This document shows, one piece after another, positions 23,560 to 35,500 of a DNA stretch of 64,000 bases. The notes under the pieces were generated by a model, which was not told the DNA's origin, did no database searches, and saw only the letters and a program-made list of their open reading frames with translations. The position numbers and the translations under genes are program-made. This DNA comes from Vicia villosa (lineage: Eukaryota; Streptophyta; Magnoliopsida; Fabales; Fabaceae). How positions within the stretch are numbered: position 1 is the first letter of the stretch; each line of letters starts with the position of its first letter. The DNA lies in NCBI RefSeq assembly GCF_029867415.1, contig NW_026705156.1:434001-498000 (forward strand), read 5' to 3'.

Positions 23560-24310
23560 AAAAAACTTAAAAAAATATGATTGTTTTTTTTAAAATAAAA
23601 CAATGGAAATAATGAAAGTAAAGGTACAACAGAAAGTATATGTTTAAGAGAGTGATTCAATACCTTGCCCTCTAAGAGGTGAGGGCTATTTATAATGTTC
23701 TCCTTAGCGTGTGGCTAGTGGTCACGATGTTTTAGGTTCGGTGTGATTCCAAGGCCCAAAATGTAGGTGACAGTTGAATTAGTCCTCATCTAGTCAGGCA
23801 AGGCGAACTAGCCGTTGGCAAGGATATGATTATTGTCGTGCTCTGATGATCCGGCTTTGTGGAGGGGCCATCGTTCACGTGTGCTCGACTGTTGGGCAAA
23901 AGAGAATAATGTCCTCTATTCGTCCTAGTGCGTGGGTCAATGCTTATTGGGTCGTTTTACACTTATGAGTGGATTGGGTCAATGCTTATTGGGCCAGATC
24001 TACAAATAGGAGTGGATTTGGCCAATTCTAAAGGTTGGGCTAGTTCAGAACAAGAGCTCCCTAAGTTGTTGCTTCCGGGCGTGGGAGTGATGACTTAAGA
24101 TCAACTTTGATGTACGAGGAGAGAAGGTACCGAGGAAATGGCGTTTTGACAAGCAGAAGTTCGTGGGGTGATGAAGGGTTAAACTCGGCGAACGGAGATA
24201 TGAACAGGTTAGCTGAATGTGAAGAGATGGCGTATTTGTGCCCGCCTCGAGCCTCGTGTTGCATTTAATGCATAATCATGGCTAATCTATCCCTATGAAT
24301 TAGAGTTTAA
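23560..24310 (-). mobile_element. Possible 3' LTR region of a Tat-type gypsy element
   Basis: Position and texture suggest the LTR of the minus-strand gypsy relic whose integrase lies at 31309-32105. It holds a duplicated GGGTCAATGCTTATTGGG(T/C)C (23934 and 23967) and no ORF. TG/CA ends and TSD could not be fixed. Confidence 0.35.
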
Positions 24311-24371
24311 TGATGATTTCGTCTGGCCCAGACTGAGTGTGCAGGGCACGTAAGGGAGTTTTAAACGTCTA

Positions 24372-24379
24372 TAAATACT
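24372..24379 (+). promoter_or_regulatory. TATA box, likely promoter of the antisense gypsy-type gene
   Basis: TATAAATA lies upstream of a C/T-rich leader (24405-24520) ending in AAGTAAGT at about 24520-24527, a good splice-donor context. It reads towards the plus-strand ORF remains at 29699-30725. Activity is inferred. Confidence 0.4.
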
Positions 24380-24933
24380 CGAAACCCTTATTCAATTGAA
24401 CTTTACGCCCTGTCTCTCTCTTCATACTCCTACTCTTTGCCTCTACTATCCGTCACCGCCGTTGTTGCCGCTGTTAGCTCTTCAATTTCTCAAGCTTTTA
24501 ACTTTACTTCATTCATTCCAAGTAAGTTTAATCTCTTATTTCTCATTTTTTTTGTTACATTCTCTCTGTTTTGTTTAGAAATGCATGTGGATAGGATATA
24601 TTAGGATGACTTTATGTGTTTTCCAATGAAGTGTGGGTGGTTTGCGACAGCATTGACATTTTCTTCATCATTGTCGATGAGAGTTTAGCATGAGTTCGCT
24701 GTTTCCTTCGTCGTGAGTGGTATTCTGAGCGTGGAGCTTTTTAGATTTTGGTTGAAGTTCTTCTGTTCATAGAAAATTGCATGAATTTTTTAGTGGAACT
24801 TCAACCAGAATCTGGAACTACTAGAGACTTCGTTTGTCATTCACGATGAAGATGTCGGGCACCGCTCTCAGAGTCCTGCCTGTTGGTTTCCTCATCGGGG
24901 AGGTTGGCTATCTGCTTTTCGAGTAGGGGTATG

Positions 24934-27900
24934 TGTTGCACCCCAATTTTTGACCTCTGAGATCCCATCATTTTCTAAGTGTTATGATCATTATTGTTAT
25001 ACCCCAAAATTTGCCCGCGTCTTTTTTTTTCAAAGAGAAGTCAAAAGACTTCTGTCTAAAAATTTGGAGTTTTATACAATCTTGGATTTTTATTTCATAA
25101 ATATCCTGATTTTTATGAATACTCAATTTTTAGAATTTTTTATACAATATTTTGGTTCGCTGTTAAATTTATTCTTACATAAACGCCAAATACTGTTTAT
25201 CACTTCATACACTGTTTATTTGAGATTTATTTTCAGATAAATAATGCTGACGCAGTTGGTACAGAATTAAAATTTGCAGGCGCGGAGTCCGGGTTTCAGA
25301 TTATACTGGTAACAATTAAATTATTATTGGTTTTATTTTCCACTAATTTTTATTTTTATACTATATTATTTTTTCAAAATCTCTTTCTTTCTTTTCAAAT
25401 ATCTTCCTTTCTTTTCAAATCTCTTTCTTTCGAATCAAATTCTAGCTTTATTCTATACCCCTTTTCTTTTCAAAAACCTACCATACTTTTTTTCAAATCC
25501 TACTACTATTCAAACGGTACCACTCCATTCCCAACGTCTCTATCTCTCTCTTTTCACTCTATAAATACTCCTCATTTTTTCCATAAATTCTCACATCAAA
25601 TTTCACTCATCTCCCAAATTTCTCAAACTTCTATCTCATAATTATTTTCTCTTCTTCCCCGACAAAAATGGCAAAGTGGATGGATACACTTTTTCTTATA
25701 GTCATCACTATTTTTACGGTGATCATGTCCTTCTTCTGTCTGCATAGTCCTGAAAAATGCGGACCTACGATGGTTACACTTCCGATCATCTATTTTCTGT
25801 TGTTCATAGCATGGATTATTAATCGTCATATGTAAAGTTTGTCGTATCTTCTGTTTTTTAGAATGTACCGTTCTTTATGTTTACTGTACTGTTCGCTACG
25901 TTTTGTTTAGGTAATATTTGTACTGTCAGTATTAAGTATTACACTATCTATTATACCGTCGTTTAATTAGTAAGATAATATTATGTGTGTTTATTGCTAG
26001 TTAAATATTTATTTTTCTATGCATTAAATCCCTTTCAATCTTATTATTGACGGTAATTTTGTTCGCGTACAATGTATTTTAGTTATTTATTATATTTGTG
26101 TTTTTCTAACAAATCATGTAAATAATTTCTCACCATTAACACAACAAAAAAACAAAAAGAAAAAATTAACTTTAACTGTTAAGTTTTCACTTTAACTGTT
26201 ACGTTAATACCCGGACAGCTAGTTACCAGTCAAACCCGCTATCAGCGCAATTCTCCGTGTTTGTACCATCAGTCAAATCAATTTTTCGCACTTCAAATTT
26301 CCAAGATTTTGTTCTAGAAGTCTTCTGATAATCACGTGATCAACAGAGACTCAACACTGCACAAAAATCAAGTACGCCTAACTGTCTCCTACACAAACAG
26401 TCCCTAACTAGGGTTTTTGTTTTTGTTTTCAGGAGAACGAGTTTTTGAGACCTCAAATGGATTTCATGGATCTCCATATGTCTCAAAGTACCACCAGACA
26501 AATTTTCAAACTTCGATTCGCTCGGACGCACAGTCAACAGCTCAAACAGTCAACAGACGACCAGTTTGACCAAAAAGTCAAAAGACAGTCAAAAATGCAA
26601 TTTTTTGTCAACATCCATATTTTGTCAAAAGATTCATCATGTGATCAATGGTTGATCATAATTCATCAAGAAAAGTTCAGAAATCGACAAAACTCCAAGT
26701 TTCAAAATTAGAGTTTTTTACCTAAAAGTCAACTGAACTTTGACCGACCATAACTCTCTCATAATTTATCAGAAAAATTCCAACCAAAGCTCATTCGCAA
26801 GGAAATTCAATTCTCTACAACTTTGATGTTGGGACCAAGGTCAAGAAATGCTTCCGCCTAAGAGATATAAGCCAAAACATTACAGGTCATTTTCAAAGTC
26901 AACAAAAAGCAGTTTTTTGTCAAAGCCCATATCATCAAGATAACTTCTCCAAATGCAAAAACGCTTCCAAAGTGGGTTGTAGAGGACATCTTGGGCTTTC
27001 CAAAAAGTAAAAGAACACTTTCATAGGATCAAAATTGAGGGAGATATGCCTTGATGAAGTTGACCTTTTTTTGGAAAAATGCATGAAACAAGTAATGACC
27101 AAAACTTGATTCTTTTTCAAAAAGGCCAATTCTTTTGTGATTCAATCTTAATTCCCATATGTCTAAAGGGCATCCACGACCTATCCATGATTCATGACAC
27201 TTTTATTTCATTTTAATTAAATTTTATTCATTTAAAGTTTAATTAAAGTGAGATAATTCAAAGATATTATCCAAGATGCTCATGTGATGCAAGCAATGAC
27301 CATTCAAGATGCTTAAATATATTATTGCAAGATTGAAGAGAATAATACTTGAGTGTTTTAATCATGGTTAATAAATGCACTCATTGAAAATATTCCATTA
27401 TCATATTTTTTCCACAAAATCAATCATGAAAATTCCAACTAGCAAGGGTTCAAGATCAAATCATTTTCCTATAAATAGAGCTTCATTTTCTTCTTTCAAG
27501 GGGAGAAAAAAAAGGGGAAGGAACACAAAGAACAACAACAATCACCACAAAGTCATAGCTTAAGTTTATATTTTTTGCAAAAGTTTCAAGAAACTTGTAA
27601 AAATCAAGGCTCATTCAAATACCCACTTTCAATCAATTTCAATCACTCTATTCCACTCCTGGGACATCATAGAGTAAGTACAATGTAATTTTTAATATGT
27701 AGTAGTGTTAGGAGTTCATGAATTAAAAACTCCATATTCATGCATATTTTCAATTTCTCAAAAAAAAAAAGTTTTAGTTTTAGTTTTAAGTTGATAAAAT
27801 GTTTATTTAATTTTTAACATAAAAATATTTTATTTCTTTTCATAATTAATTTATTTTGCTTAATTAATTAGTAATTATGTAAATATTGCTTTTTTTTAAT

Positions 27901-29693
27901 TATTTTCAACCAATCAAAAAACTCCAAAAATATTTTCCTTTTAGATTTAGGTTTATATTTTTTATAATTTAATTTTTGACATATAAAATAATATTTTTCT
28001 TGTTAAGTTTAATTATTTGTATAATTATTTGTTTAATTAGCCTGTTAGTTAACTTAAAATCAATTCCAAAAAAATCACAAAAAGAATGAATTAAGTTTAA
28101 TTTGTTTTATATTTATTTTTGTATATTATTTGATATTATTTCTTATCTTTTTCCTTTGTCCCGAATCAGAATAAAAGATCAAATATGGCAGAGATTGTAT
28201 GCAGTTGATTTAAGACTTTTGGAAATTTATCGTGTAGTCGCTATGATTCTATCAAGCTTCTGATAAATTTTCATTTAACTTTAAATCCGAGATCATCATT
28301 CACTCACCATCGATCTTCACTAACATCGTGGATATACTTGACTAGCTTCAAGATGATTCTCGTGCTAACATACTAACAATTAACTTTAAATTCCGCATTT
28401 TATTATATTGTTCTTTATATTTCTTGCTTTATACTTTATTTTATCATTCATCATATTTATGTTTATGTTATTTTCTCTTTGTCCATTTGGACATATTTTT
28501 TATGTTTATGTTATTTTCTCTTTGTCCATTTGGACATATTATTTATATTTCTGCTATTTTTTCTTTGTCCATTTGGACATATTATTTATATTTTTGCTAT
28601 TTTTTCTTTGTCCATTTGGACATATTATTTATATTTCTGCTATTTTTTCTTTGTCCATTTGGACATATTATTTATATTTCTGCTATTTTTTCTTTGTCCA
28701 TTTGGACATATTATTTATATTTCTGCTATTTTTTCTTTGTCCATTTGGACATATTATTTATATTTCTGCTATTTTTTCTTTGTCCATTTGGACATATTAT
28801 TTATATTTCTGCTATTTTTTCTTTGTCCATTTGGACATATTATTTATGTTTCCGCTATTTTCTCTTTGTCCATTTGGACATATTATTTATGTTTCCGCTA
28901 TTTTCTCTTTGTCCATTTGGACATATTATTTATGTTTCCGCTATTTTCTCTTTGTATATTTGGACATATTATTTATGCTTCCGCTATTGTTCTTTGTCCA
29001 TTTGGACGCATTGTTTATGTTTCCGCTATTTTTCTTTGTCCATTTGGACGCATTGTTTATGTTTCCGTCATCTTCCTTTTGTCCACTTGGACCATATTTT
29101 TACCTTTGAGCTAAAACATTAATAATCAAGATAAAACTAAAAAAAAGCACTTTGCACACTTGCACCTCTATGGTTTTCCCTCTTATTACTTTTTTTTTTA
29201 ATCATACCATCATTTAAGAAAAGTATTAAATGCATAGGAAAGGTCTTATAAATTGAGAGTAGATAACTCCTAATTGCTTGCTCAAACACTTTCATTTTCA
29301 AACAACGTATTTTCAAAACTTCTCATCTATTTTCAAAACTTTCATCTGGTATTTGAAGGGCCTTATTCCCAGTGAAACTCTTCAGAGACCTATGTGACCT
29401 ATTGTCCATTTTCACTTCTTCTATTTTCAAATCAACAAAGCATTTAAAAAAGTGAGCTAAGCAATTAAGAGCCCATCGATAACCATGGATACAAAGGGTG
29501 CTTAAAACCTTCCCTTTGTATAACCAACCCCCCGAACCCAAAATCTGTCAAAAGGTCTTTTTCTGTTCTTTTATGTCTTTCCTAATATAATTGGATAAAA
29601 TAAAAGTCGGTGGCGACTCTTGCAAAAAAATAAAAAAAATATCAAAGACAAAAAAGAGCAAGGAGTCAGTTCGCAAAAAAAACCGAGTTTACA
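24934..29693 (+). mobile_element. Ogre-like solo LTR, 4.76 kb, TSD GTATG
   Basis: The segment starts TGTTGCACCCCAATTTTTGACC and ends CCGAGTTTACA. It is flanked by the 5-bp direct repeat GTATG (24929-24933 and 29694-29698), as for an LTR-retrotransposon insertion. Size and start sequence fit the very long LTRs of legume Ogre elements, and GTCGGTGGCGACTCT near the end (29606-29620) is also familiar from that family. There is no internal protein region or second LTR, so it is a solo LTR left by LTR-LTR recombination. A second start-like sequence, TGTTATACCCCAAAATTTGCC, occurs 61 bp inside (24995). That could be a duplicated LTR start or a nested fragment. Confidence 0.82.
28462..29098 (+). repeat. 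43-bp minisatellite within the Ogre-like LTR
   Basis: Fifteen units of about 43 bp each contain the hairpin-capable core GTCCATTTGGAC followed by ATATTATTTAT. The middle units are almost identical; the last three are diverged. Because 43 is not a multiple of 3 and the unit lacks stops in all forward frames, the array shows overlapping open frames of 211-233 codons. These are artefacts of the repeat. Confidence 0.93.
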
Positions 29694-29698
29694 GTATG

Positions 29699-30725
29699 GA
29701 CCAGGGACACTGTCCTCGGGCCGTTCTACACCCTCTCACTTGATTATTGGTGGAAGGATGAATTTGATTTGCTTTCGAATTCACTTGTTTCCTCTGCTTT
29801 TTAGGTGAAGATGACCAAACCTATGGACAGAGTTACACTTACTTCAACGTCTTCCTCCTCATTGATTCCTCCTCCTGTCGAGTAGGAGATCCTAGTAGAA
29901 GACTGGGTGACAGCTGTTGTGTTAAGGATGAGGTCCCTCTTTGCCACAGACGTTACTGATGTCCATACTGAGGTCGAAGGGTTTGTAGGTGCCACCCTGA
30001 CCGAAGCGACTAGGGTGTGTTCGTTCCTGACGAGGAAGAGAGGATATGTACTAAGTACGAGCCTGATCGAATTCTTGTATACGAGGTGGTATTTAGAGAA
30101 ATGGGCTTTCGTCTGACCTTTACGAATTCTCAAATCGCTGTCCTCAACCATCCGGAGCTTGCTCCTAGCCAACTTCATCCGAACTCCACTGCCTTTATGA
30201 GGGCATGTGAGCTTACCTGTCTATACCTCCAAATCGGGGTGACGGTTTCTTTCTCTTCTACTGTTTCCACGTTCAGCGTCAGACCGCCAAAGGGCGGTAT
30301 AGCCGAGTTTCCTTAAAGTAACCGAAGAAACTCTTCAAGGCCTTTTTCGAAGTCGGTGAAACAATTCAGAGCATGATACTTCCTTGTTCAGCCGCATACG
30401 AGGACGAAATTAAAATCAGTCTTCTGTTTGATGAGTTGACGAATCTGATGAGTTGAAGTCCTTCAAGACTCGGGCAGAGCTGGTCGGACACATTAGGGTT
30501 TTAGAGGATGAGTGCTTGGCCACTGCCCATGAGACCTATAACTTGACCATTGCCCAAATGAGGATAGTAAATTCGGGGGTTGAGTTGGTGACTGCAGGGA
30601 CCAGGCATCTTCACCAGGTTTTGGATGGGCAGACCGTGCCTCCAAACCTCGGGGATGGTAGCGGAGGAGAAAAGTCCAGCGCTCGCGTTGAGCAAAGTGT
30701 GCCCATGGAGGAAGAGGCTATTTAG
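29699..30725 (+). pseudogene. Gypsy-type antisense ORF (putative gypsy-type transposon domain), broken
   Basis: Plus-strand coding remains run from about 29813 (MTKPMDRVTL) through a stop at about 29884 and a frameshift near 30015, into EVVFREMGFRLTFTNSQIAV and LAPSQLHPNSTAF. They end with a Glu-rich tail and a stop at 30723-30725. The middle segment matches my knowledge of the plant 'putative gypsy type transposon' domain (PF04195 type). This ORF lies on the strand opposite to the integrase 3' of it, an arrangement known for Tat-lineage elements with an antisense gene. The N-terminal part is separated from its likely promoter by the inserted 4.76-kb solo LTR. Confidence 0.65.
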
Positions 30726-31308
30726 TTGGTTGTTGTGTTATTTGTTACTTTTTTTGTTTCTAGCCTGCGTGCCATTTGTTCAGATTTTTTGATGAGGGTA
30801 TGCCCCCTTTTTATGATGTACTTATTTTACCGTCCTTTGCCATAATGGTCTAGTGACTGACACAATGATCTTTAGCGTTTGGCTGCTTTTTATGTTAAGT
30901 CTTTAATACTTATGTGTCCGTTTTTATGGTTTCTTTTACTACATATGTTGTATGTGCGCGTAGCTTCTGTTATTAGGAGTTTTGCTCGATAATTGTGTGA
31001 TCGCCAAGTGTGAGGAACTTGGTCGATTTGTCGGGGTCACGTGCCTGGCATGGGTGAATCTCAGGTTCATTTGATATTGTAAATTTCACGGCGTAAATAG
31101 TCCCTTCGCAAGCAGGGCGTTCTACCATCGTGGTACGATTACGACGGGGGAACTTGACTTAAGTGTCCCCCCAAAGGACTAAGGATCTGCTCGTCAAAAG
31201 AGTGGATACTTGTTATTTTGTTTCAAGATGAGATGCCCTGCTAGTACCTAGGCTGACACCTATGACCGTAAACGTCTCATCGTCCTCGAGGAGATGATGT
31301 GCTCGGTC
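30726..31308. other. Spacer between converging gypsy ORFs
   Basis: Noncoding internal sequence of the Tat-type relic between the plus-strand antisense ORF stop and the minus-strand integrase stop. Confidence 0.5.
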
Positions 31309-32105
31309 TTAGTTGTAATATTGTTTTAGCTTTTCGGTGTTCCATGGTCGAGCAAGCTCTTCTCCCTGTAAATTTTCTAGGTAATAGGCTCCCTTTTCCG
31401 TATTTGCTCGGACACGATATGGGCCTTCATAGTTTGTTGCCAGTTTGCCTTCACGAGAATCTTTGTGATTTCTCTTGAGTACCAAACTACCTACTTCGAA
31501 CTCTCGTTTGATGACCTTTAGGTCATTTCGCAAGTCGATTTTTTGTTTAAGCGATACTTTGTGGAGGGCAGAACCTATTCGAACTTCTTTGACCGGGTCG
31601 AGCTCCTCTCTGAGAGCTTCGTCATTCATCTCCTCATCCAAAGGAGCTTCTGTTCGTCTGGTAGGTTTGTGTATCTCGATGGGGATCACTGCTTCTGTTC
31701 GTCTGGTAGGTTCGTGTATCTTGATGGGGATCACTGCTTCTGTTCCGTAGGCCAGACGAAATGGAGTTTCTCCTGTGGTCGAATAGGGAGTGGTTCGGTA
31801 AACCCAAAGTACATTGTGTAACTCCTCGACCCACCTTCTCTTAATCTCGTTGAACCTTCTCTTGAGGCCTTTCAAGATTACTTTGTTCGCAGCTTCTGCC
31901 TGCCCGTTAGTCTGGGAATGCTCGATTGATGCGAATTGTTGTATGGTTCCCAACCTTGTGACAAATTCTTGAAATTTTTTATTAGTGAACTGAATCCCGT
32001 TATCCGTAACAATTGCAAACGGTACGTCAAACCGAACAAATATGTTCTTTTTCTAAAAACAGAGCATGTTTTATGCCGCAATCTTGGCTAACACCTCTAT
32101 TTCTA
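31309..32105 (-). pseudogene. Ty3/gypsy integrase C-terminal part, Tat-like
   Basis: On the minus strand the frame includes FVRFDVPFAIVTDNGIQFTN (second catalytic Asp) with frame breaks near 31960-32080. It then continues with SQTNGQAEAANKVIL (catalytic Glu) and YRTTPYSTTGETPFRLAYGT, ending RPWNTEKLKQYYN and a stop at 31309. The N-terminal zinc finger and first Asp are missing; homology ends near 32105. A 45-bp in-frame tandem duplication gives two adjacent copies of EAVIPI(K/E)IH(E/K)PTRRT. It belongs to the same relic as the antisense ORF. Confidence 0.88.
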
Positions 32106-32511
32106 TGTCCTAATAAAACATATCATCACCTTTTAGTTATATGTTAAAAAAGTGTTACACATCGGTCCACATTAGTTTTGGTTAACAACATTAAATAGAT
32201 AAACTAAACTAGTAGATGAAAAATGTTAAGAGAAATATTATATAGAGACTAAAAATAAAATGTGATATTTAGGGAAGAAGTAAAATATTTAACCCAACAA
32301 AATTATACAAATTTGATTATTTTTGGTTGTATTTTTCCATTTCCTATAATTATTCAGACAAAGATTAAAAAAAGAAAATAAGGAAAGAATCAGCGTTGTG
32401 TAAATGTGAGTAGGGTCTTATATACAGTCAGTCATCCAAGAGTGAAGAAACCATTTGTGTTAGCTATCAAGGGTTTAAGAAAGGGTCACCGTGGCTGGCA
32501 AAGCCGCAACA
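32106..32511. other. Coilin 5' flank
   Basis: AT-rich upstream sequence. TTATATACAGTC near 32418 could serve as a TATA region for the coilin transcript. No other feature is recognised. Confidence 0.45.
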
Positions 32512-35500
32512 ATGACGACGGCGATGACCGAAAAAGTGAGACTCCGATTGTTCTTCGACGATCCCAACATGCTCAGTAAGTCAAAGACGAACCAAGGCTT
32601 GAACCGTTGCTGGTTCCTTCTAAAACCCCACCTCACCACCATTTCCGATCTTACTTCTCATCTCCAAACCCTTTTCCGCCTCCAACGCTTCTCTCCCGCC
32701 GGCATCACTCTTTCGGTATACATTTCTCATACTTGCATACCCTTTTTATTCCTCTTTTATCATTCCATTGTTCCGTTTGTTTAATTTATTGTTTTTGATT
32801 CAGATGGATGGGTTTGTTTTACCGTCGTTTGAGTCTACTTGTATTTTGAAGGATAAAGACATTGTGTGGTGAGTTTTATTTTTTATCTAATGGTTGAATT
32901 GAATCTTGATGATGTTGTTAACTTGTTAACTTGTTATAGTTTTTATTACTTATTATTGTGTTGTTTGCATGTGTATGGTAGTGTGAGAAGAAAGGGAAGT
33001 AGGTTAACTGATGGTAAACCTGCAATGCTGCCATTAGAAGCTTGTGAGAATCGGTCTATCGAGGCTCTGGAGCTTCTTGCAATTGAGGGGATTCAAGAGG
33101 AGAGGCGAGAATATGAAACTGTTAACCTAGATGATGATGATGATGTTGATAATGATCAAACTGAAGATGTGGTTTATGTGGAAGCTAAATCGGATGGGAA
33201 TACAACTTCAAAGAAGAGAAAGGCGTCCAAGAAGCTTAAGAGCCCTAGGTTTGTTTCTTCATATTTTCTAACTGTTATGCTTACAAGCCTGGGAGCTTGT
33301 TAAGTTGTATGAGTTTTGTCGTTTAAGATGCATTTTTTCGCTTTAGGGTGTTTAGGAATCTAGTTTCATTGAAGTAACTTTTGTAAGGATGCTCATCATG
33401 GTTTGTCCGAACTACTTGTTTTGATTTTCAACTTACCTAGGGATCTGCCTTTTGTAGTTATTTATGGTTTATAATTTCTGTAGCAGTTATCTGAGGATGT
33501 AAATGTTATCTTGTTAGTTTGATTCCATTATTTTTGTTTTCAGTCAGAAGAAGATTAAGATGTCTACCACGGATAACTTATCAGTCATTCCGGAGGTCAA
33601 TGATGAGGAAAATGGAAGTTTGAAAGACGGTGCTCACCGCCAGCCAAGTCCTGCCAAGAAGTCATCAAAAAAGTTGTCAAAAAAGTCTAGCAACCGTGAT
33701 TTAATTAAACAAAAAGATGACCAAAATGGGTCAACAAGCGATGAAACAAGGTGCATTTTTACCAGAGATTTATCATTTATACGATGTTTGGATTTTATAC
33801 ATATTCCATTTTCTAATCGTAAATAACAGTGTGTATTTGGAAAATTTTGTGCAAGACACTTAGCTGAGAAAATTTCATTGACAATTTGTTGAATGCTTGG
33901 TAATCTTATATTCTGGCCATTTTTTTGTTTTTCTATCTACACTTTTTGATTGAGAGATGCACTTACATGAAGTAGGAAACGGGGTTTAATGTATAAGCTG
34001 TTTTATTCCTGTATCCCTACTATCAAATCCCTTATTTTCATCCAAATTTATACCCTTGATCCCCCACAATGATGATGTTTGTTTCCAACATATTGAAAGT
34101 AGGAAATTTTTTTGCTTACCTCTTTTTCATCCAACTTTATACCCTTGATCCCCACAATGGTGATTTTTGTTTCCAGCATATTGAAAGTAGAATTTTTTTT
34201 TTGTTTACCTTTTTTTTCTTCTATATTTCATATAGGTCTCTTCAGCCTCAAGGTGAAGGCGAAACTAAAAAGGTACTGTTTTATTTTATGGTTTTGAATA
34301 CACATTTAACTGAGGCTTTATTACCTTGATTAACAGATTTGAAATAAAATAAAATAAATACTCAGATTGAAATAAATTAGAGTAAATACTTAAATTGAGC
34401 CTCCAAAGATACACGGGGCGTTGAGTTAGTCCTCCAAGGATATTGGACACAAGTTTGGTCCTTTGTAGTGTAAATTCAGCATCAATTTTGGCTTAGATCG
34501 ATGCCCTAAGAGATAATAAGTGAATAAATTGATGTCCATTTGAAACATTGGATTGCCAAATTGATACCTAAAATTCTTTGGAATACTGGCTGAGTCCTGT
34601 GTATTTGGAGGATCAGTTTTACTTCAGTAAAAAACACTCCTCTCCCTAGATAATAAAGCAACATATCCTTTATATTTAGGTCAAGCAAGTAGTATACTAT
34701 AGCACTTGGAGATTACTTGATGCCCATTAAATAAGTTATTGCTGTTTTCATGGACCAATTTCCTTGCTTCTTCATGTCATCCTTACTACTAGCCAATCCC
34801 TTCACCGAAAGAGGGGAAGACTGGCCGTCTCCTTTGTATTTGGAGGATCAATTTTACTTCAGTCAAAAACACTCTCCCGAATACTGAAATAATAAAACAA
34901 CATATCCTTTATATTTAAGTCAGGCAAGTAATACTATAGCACTTGGAGAGTAGTTGTTGCTCATTAAATAAATTATTGCTGTTTTTATGGACCAAGTTCC
35001 TTGCTACTTCATATCACATTTACTAGCCAACCCCTTCACTGAAGGAGGGGTGTTCAAATTATCCGCTTTAATTTACTGTTTTTATTTTATTTTGTTAGTT
35101 GCCTAGCAGAAGTGCTCGGCGGAAAAAGGCCAAAAGAAAGTGGTTGAGGGAACTAAAATTAAAGGAGAAAGAGAATGAGAATGAGAACGAGAAGGAGAAG
35201 GTAATCTGATCTAGTAATATTACTGAAGATGCCATTTACATTTTATATGAAGATTGAAATGAGTTACTCTTGATACTACTTATTACTGACATTTTCTATA
35301 CACGGTGGTGTTTACTTGTTGGGGTATACACTTCATATTATTGCAAGGGTGGAAATCATACGTCAGTCTTATTGGGATCACTTGTCTTTGGTTACGTTTT
35401 CAAAATATATTCAATCATTGTTTTTGAAAGAAAATATTGTTCTATTTCACATTTTCAGCTTCATCTGGATCAGGTGCTTGAAAAAGATGATCAACAATTA

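Noticed and set aside
28408..29122. Three overlapping ORFs of 211-233 codons read as hydrophobic repeat proteins
   Set aside because: They are one 43-bp noncoding minisatellite read in three frames. All frames are equally open and the array lies in an LTR.
29606..29628. LTR end and primer binding site at TGGCGACTC
   Set aside because: It resembles an Ogre primer site, but the direct repeat GTATG places the LTR end at 29693. It may still be the true border in intact copies.
31475..31834. Plus- and minus-strand ORFs overlapping the integrase
   Set aside because: They are shadows of the integrase reading frame in other frames, kept open by codon bias and the 45-bp duplication.
32491..32511. 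Seven-residue N-terminal extension of coilin starting at GTG
   Set aside because: Plant nuclear genes start at ATG in nearly all cases. The ATG at 32512 gives the expected coilin N-terminus.
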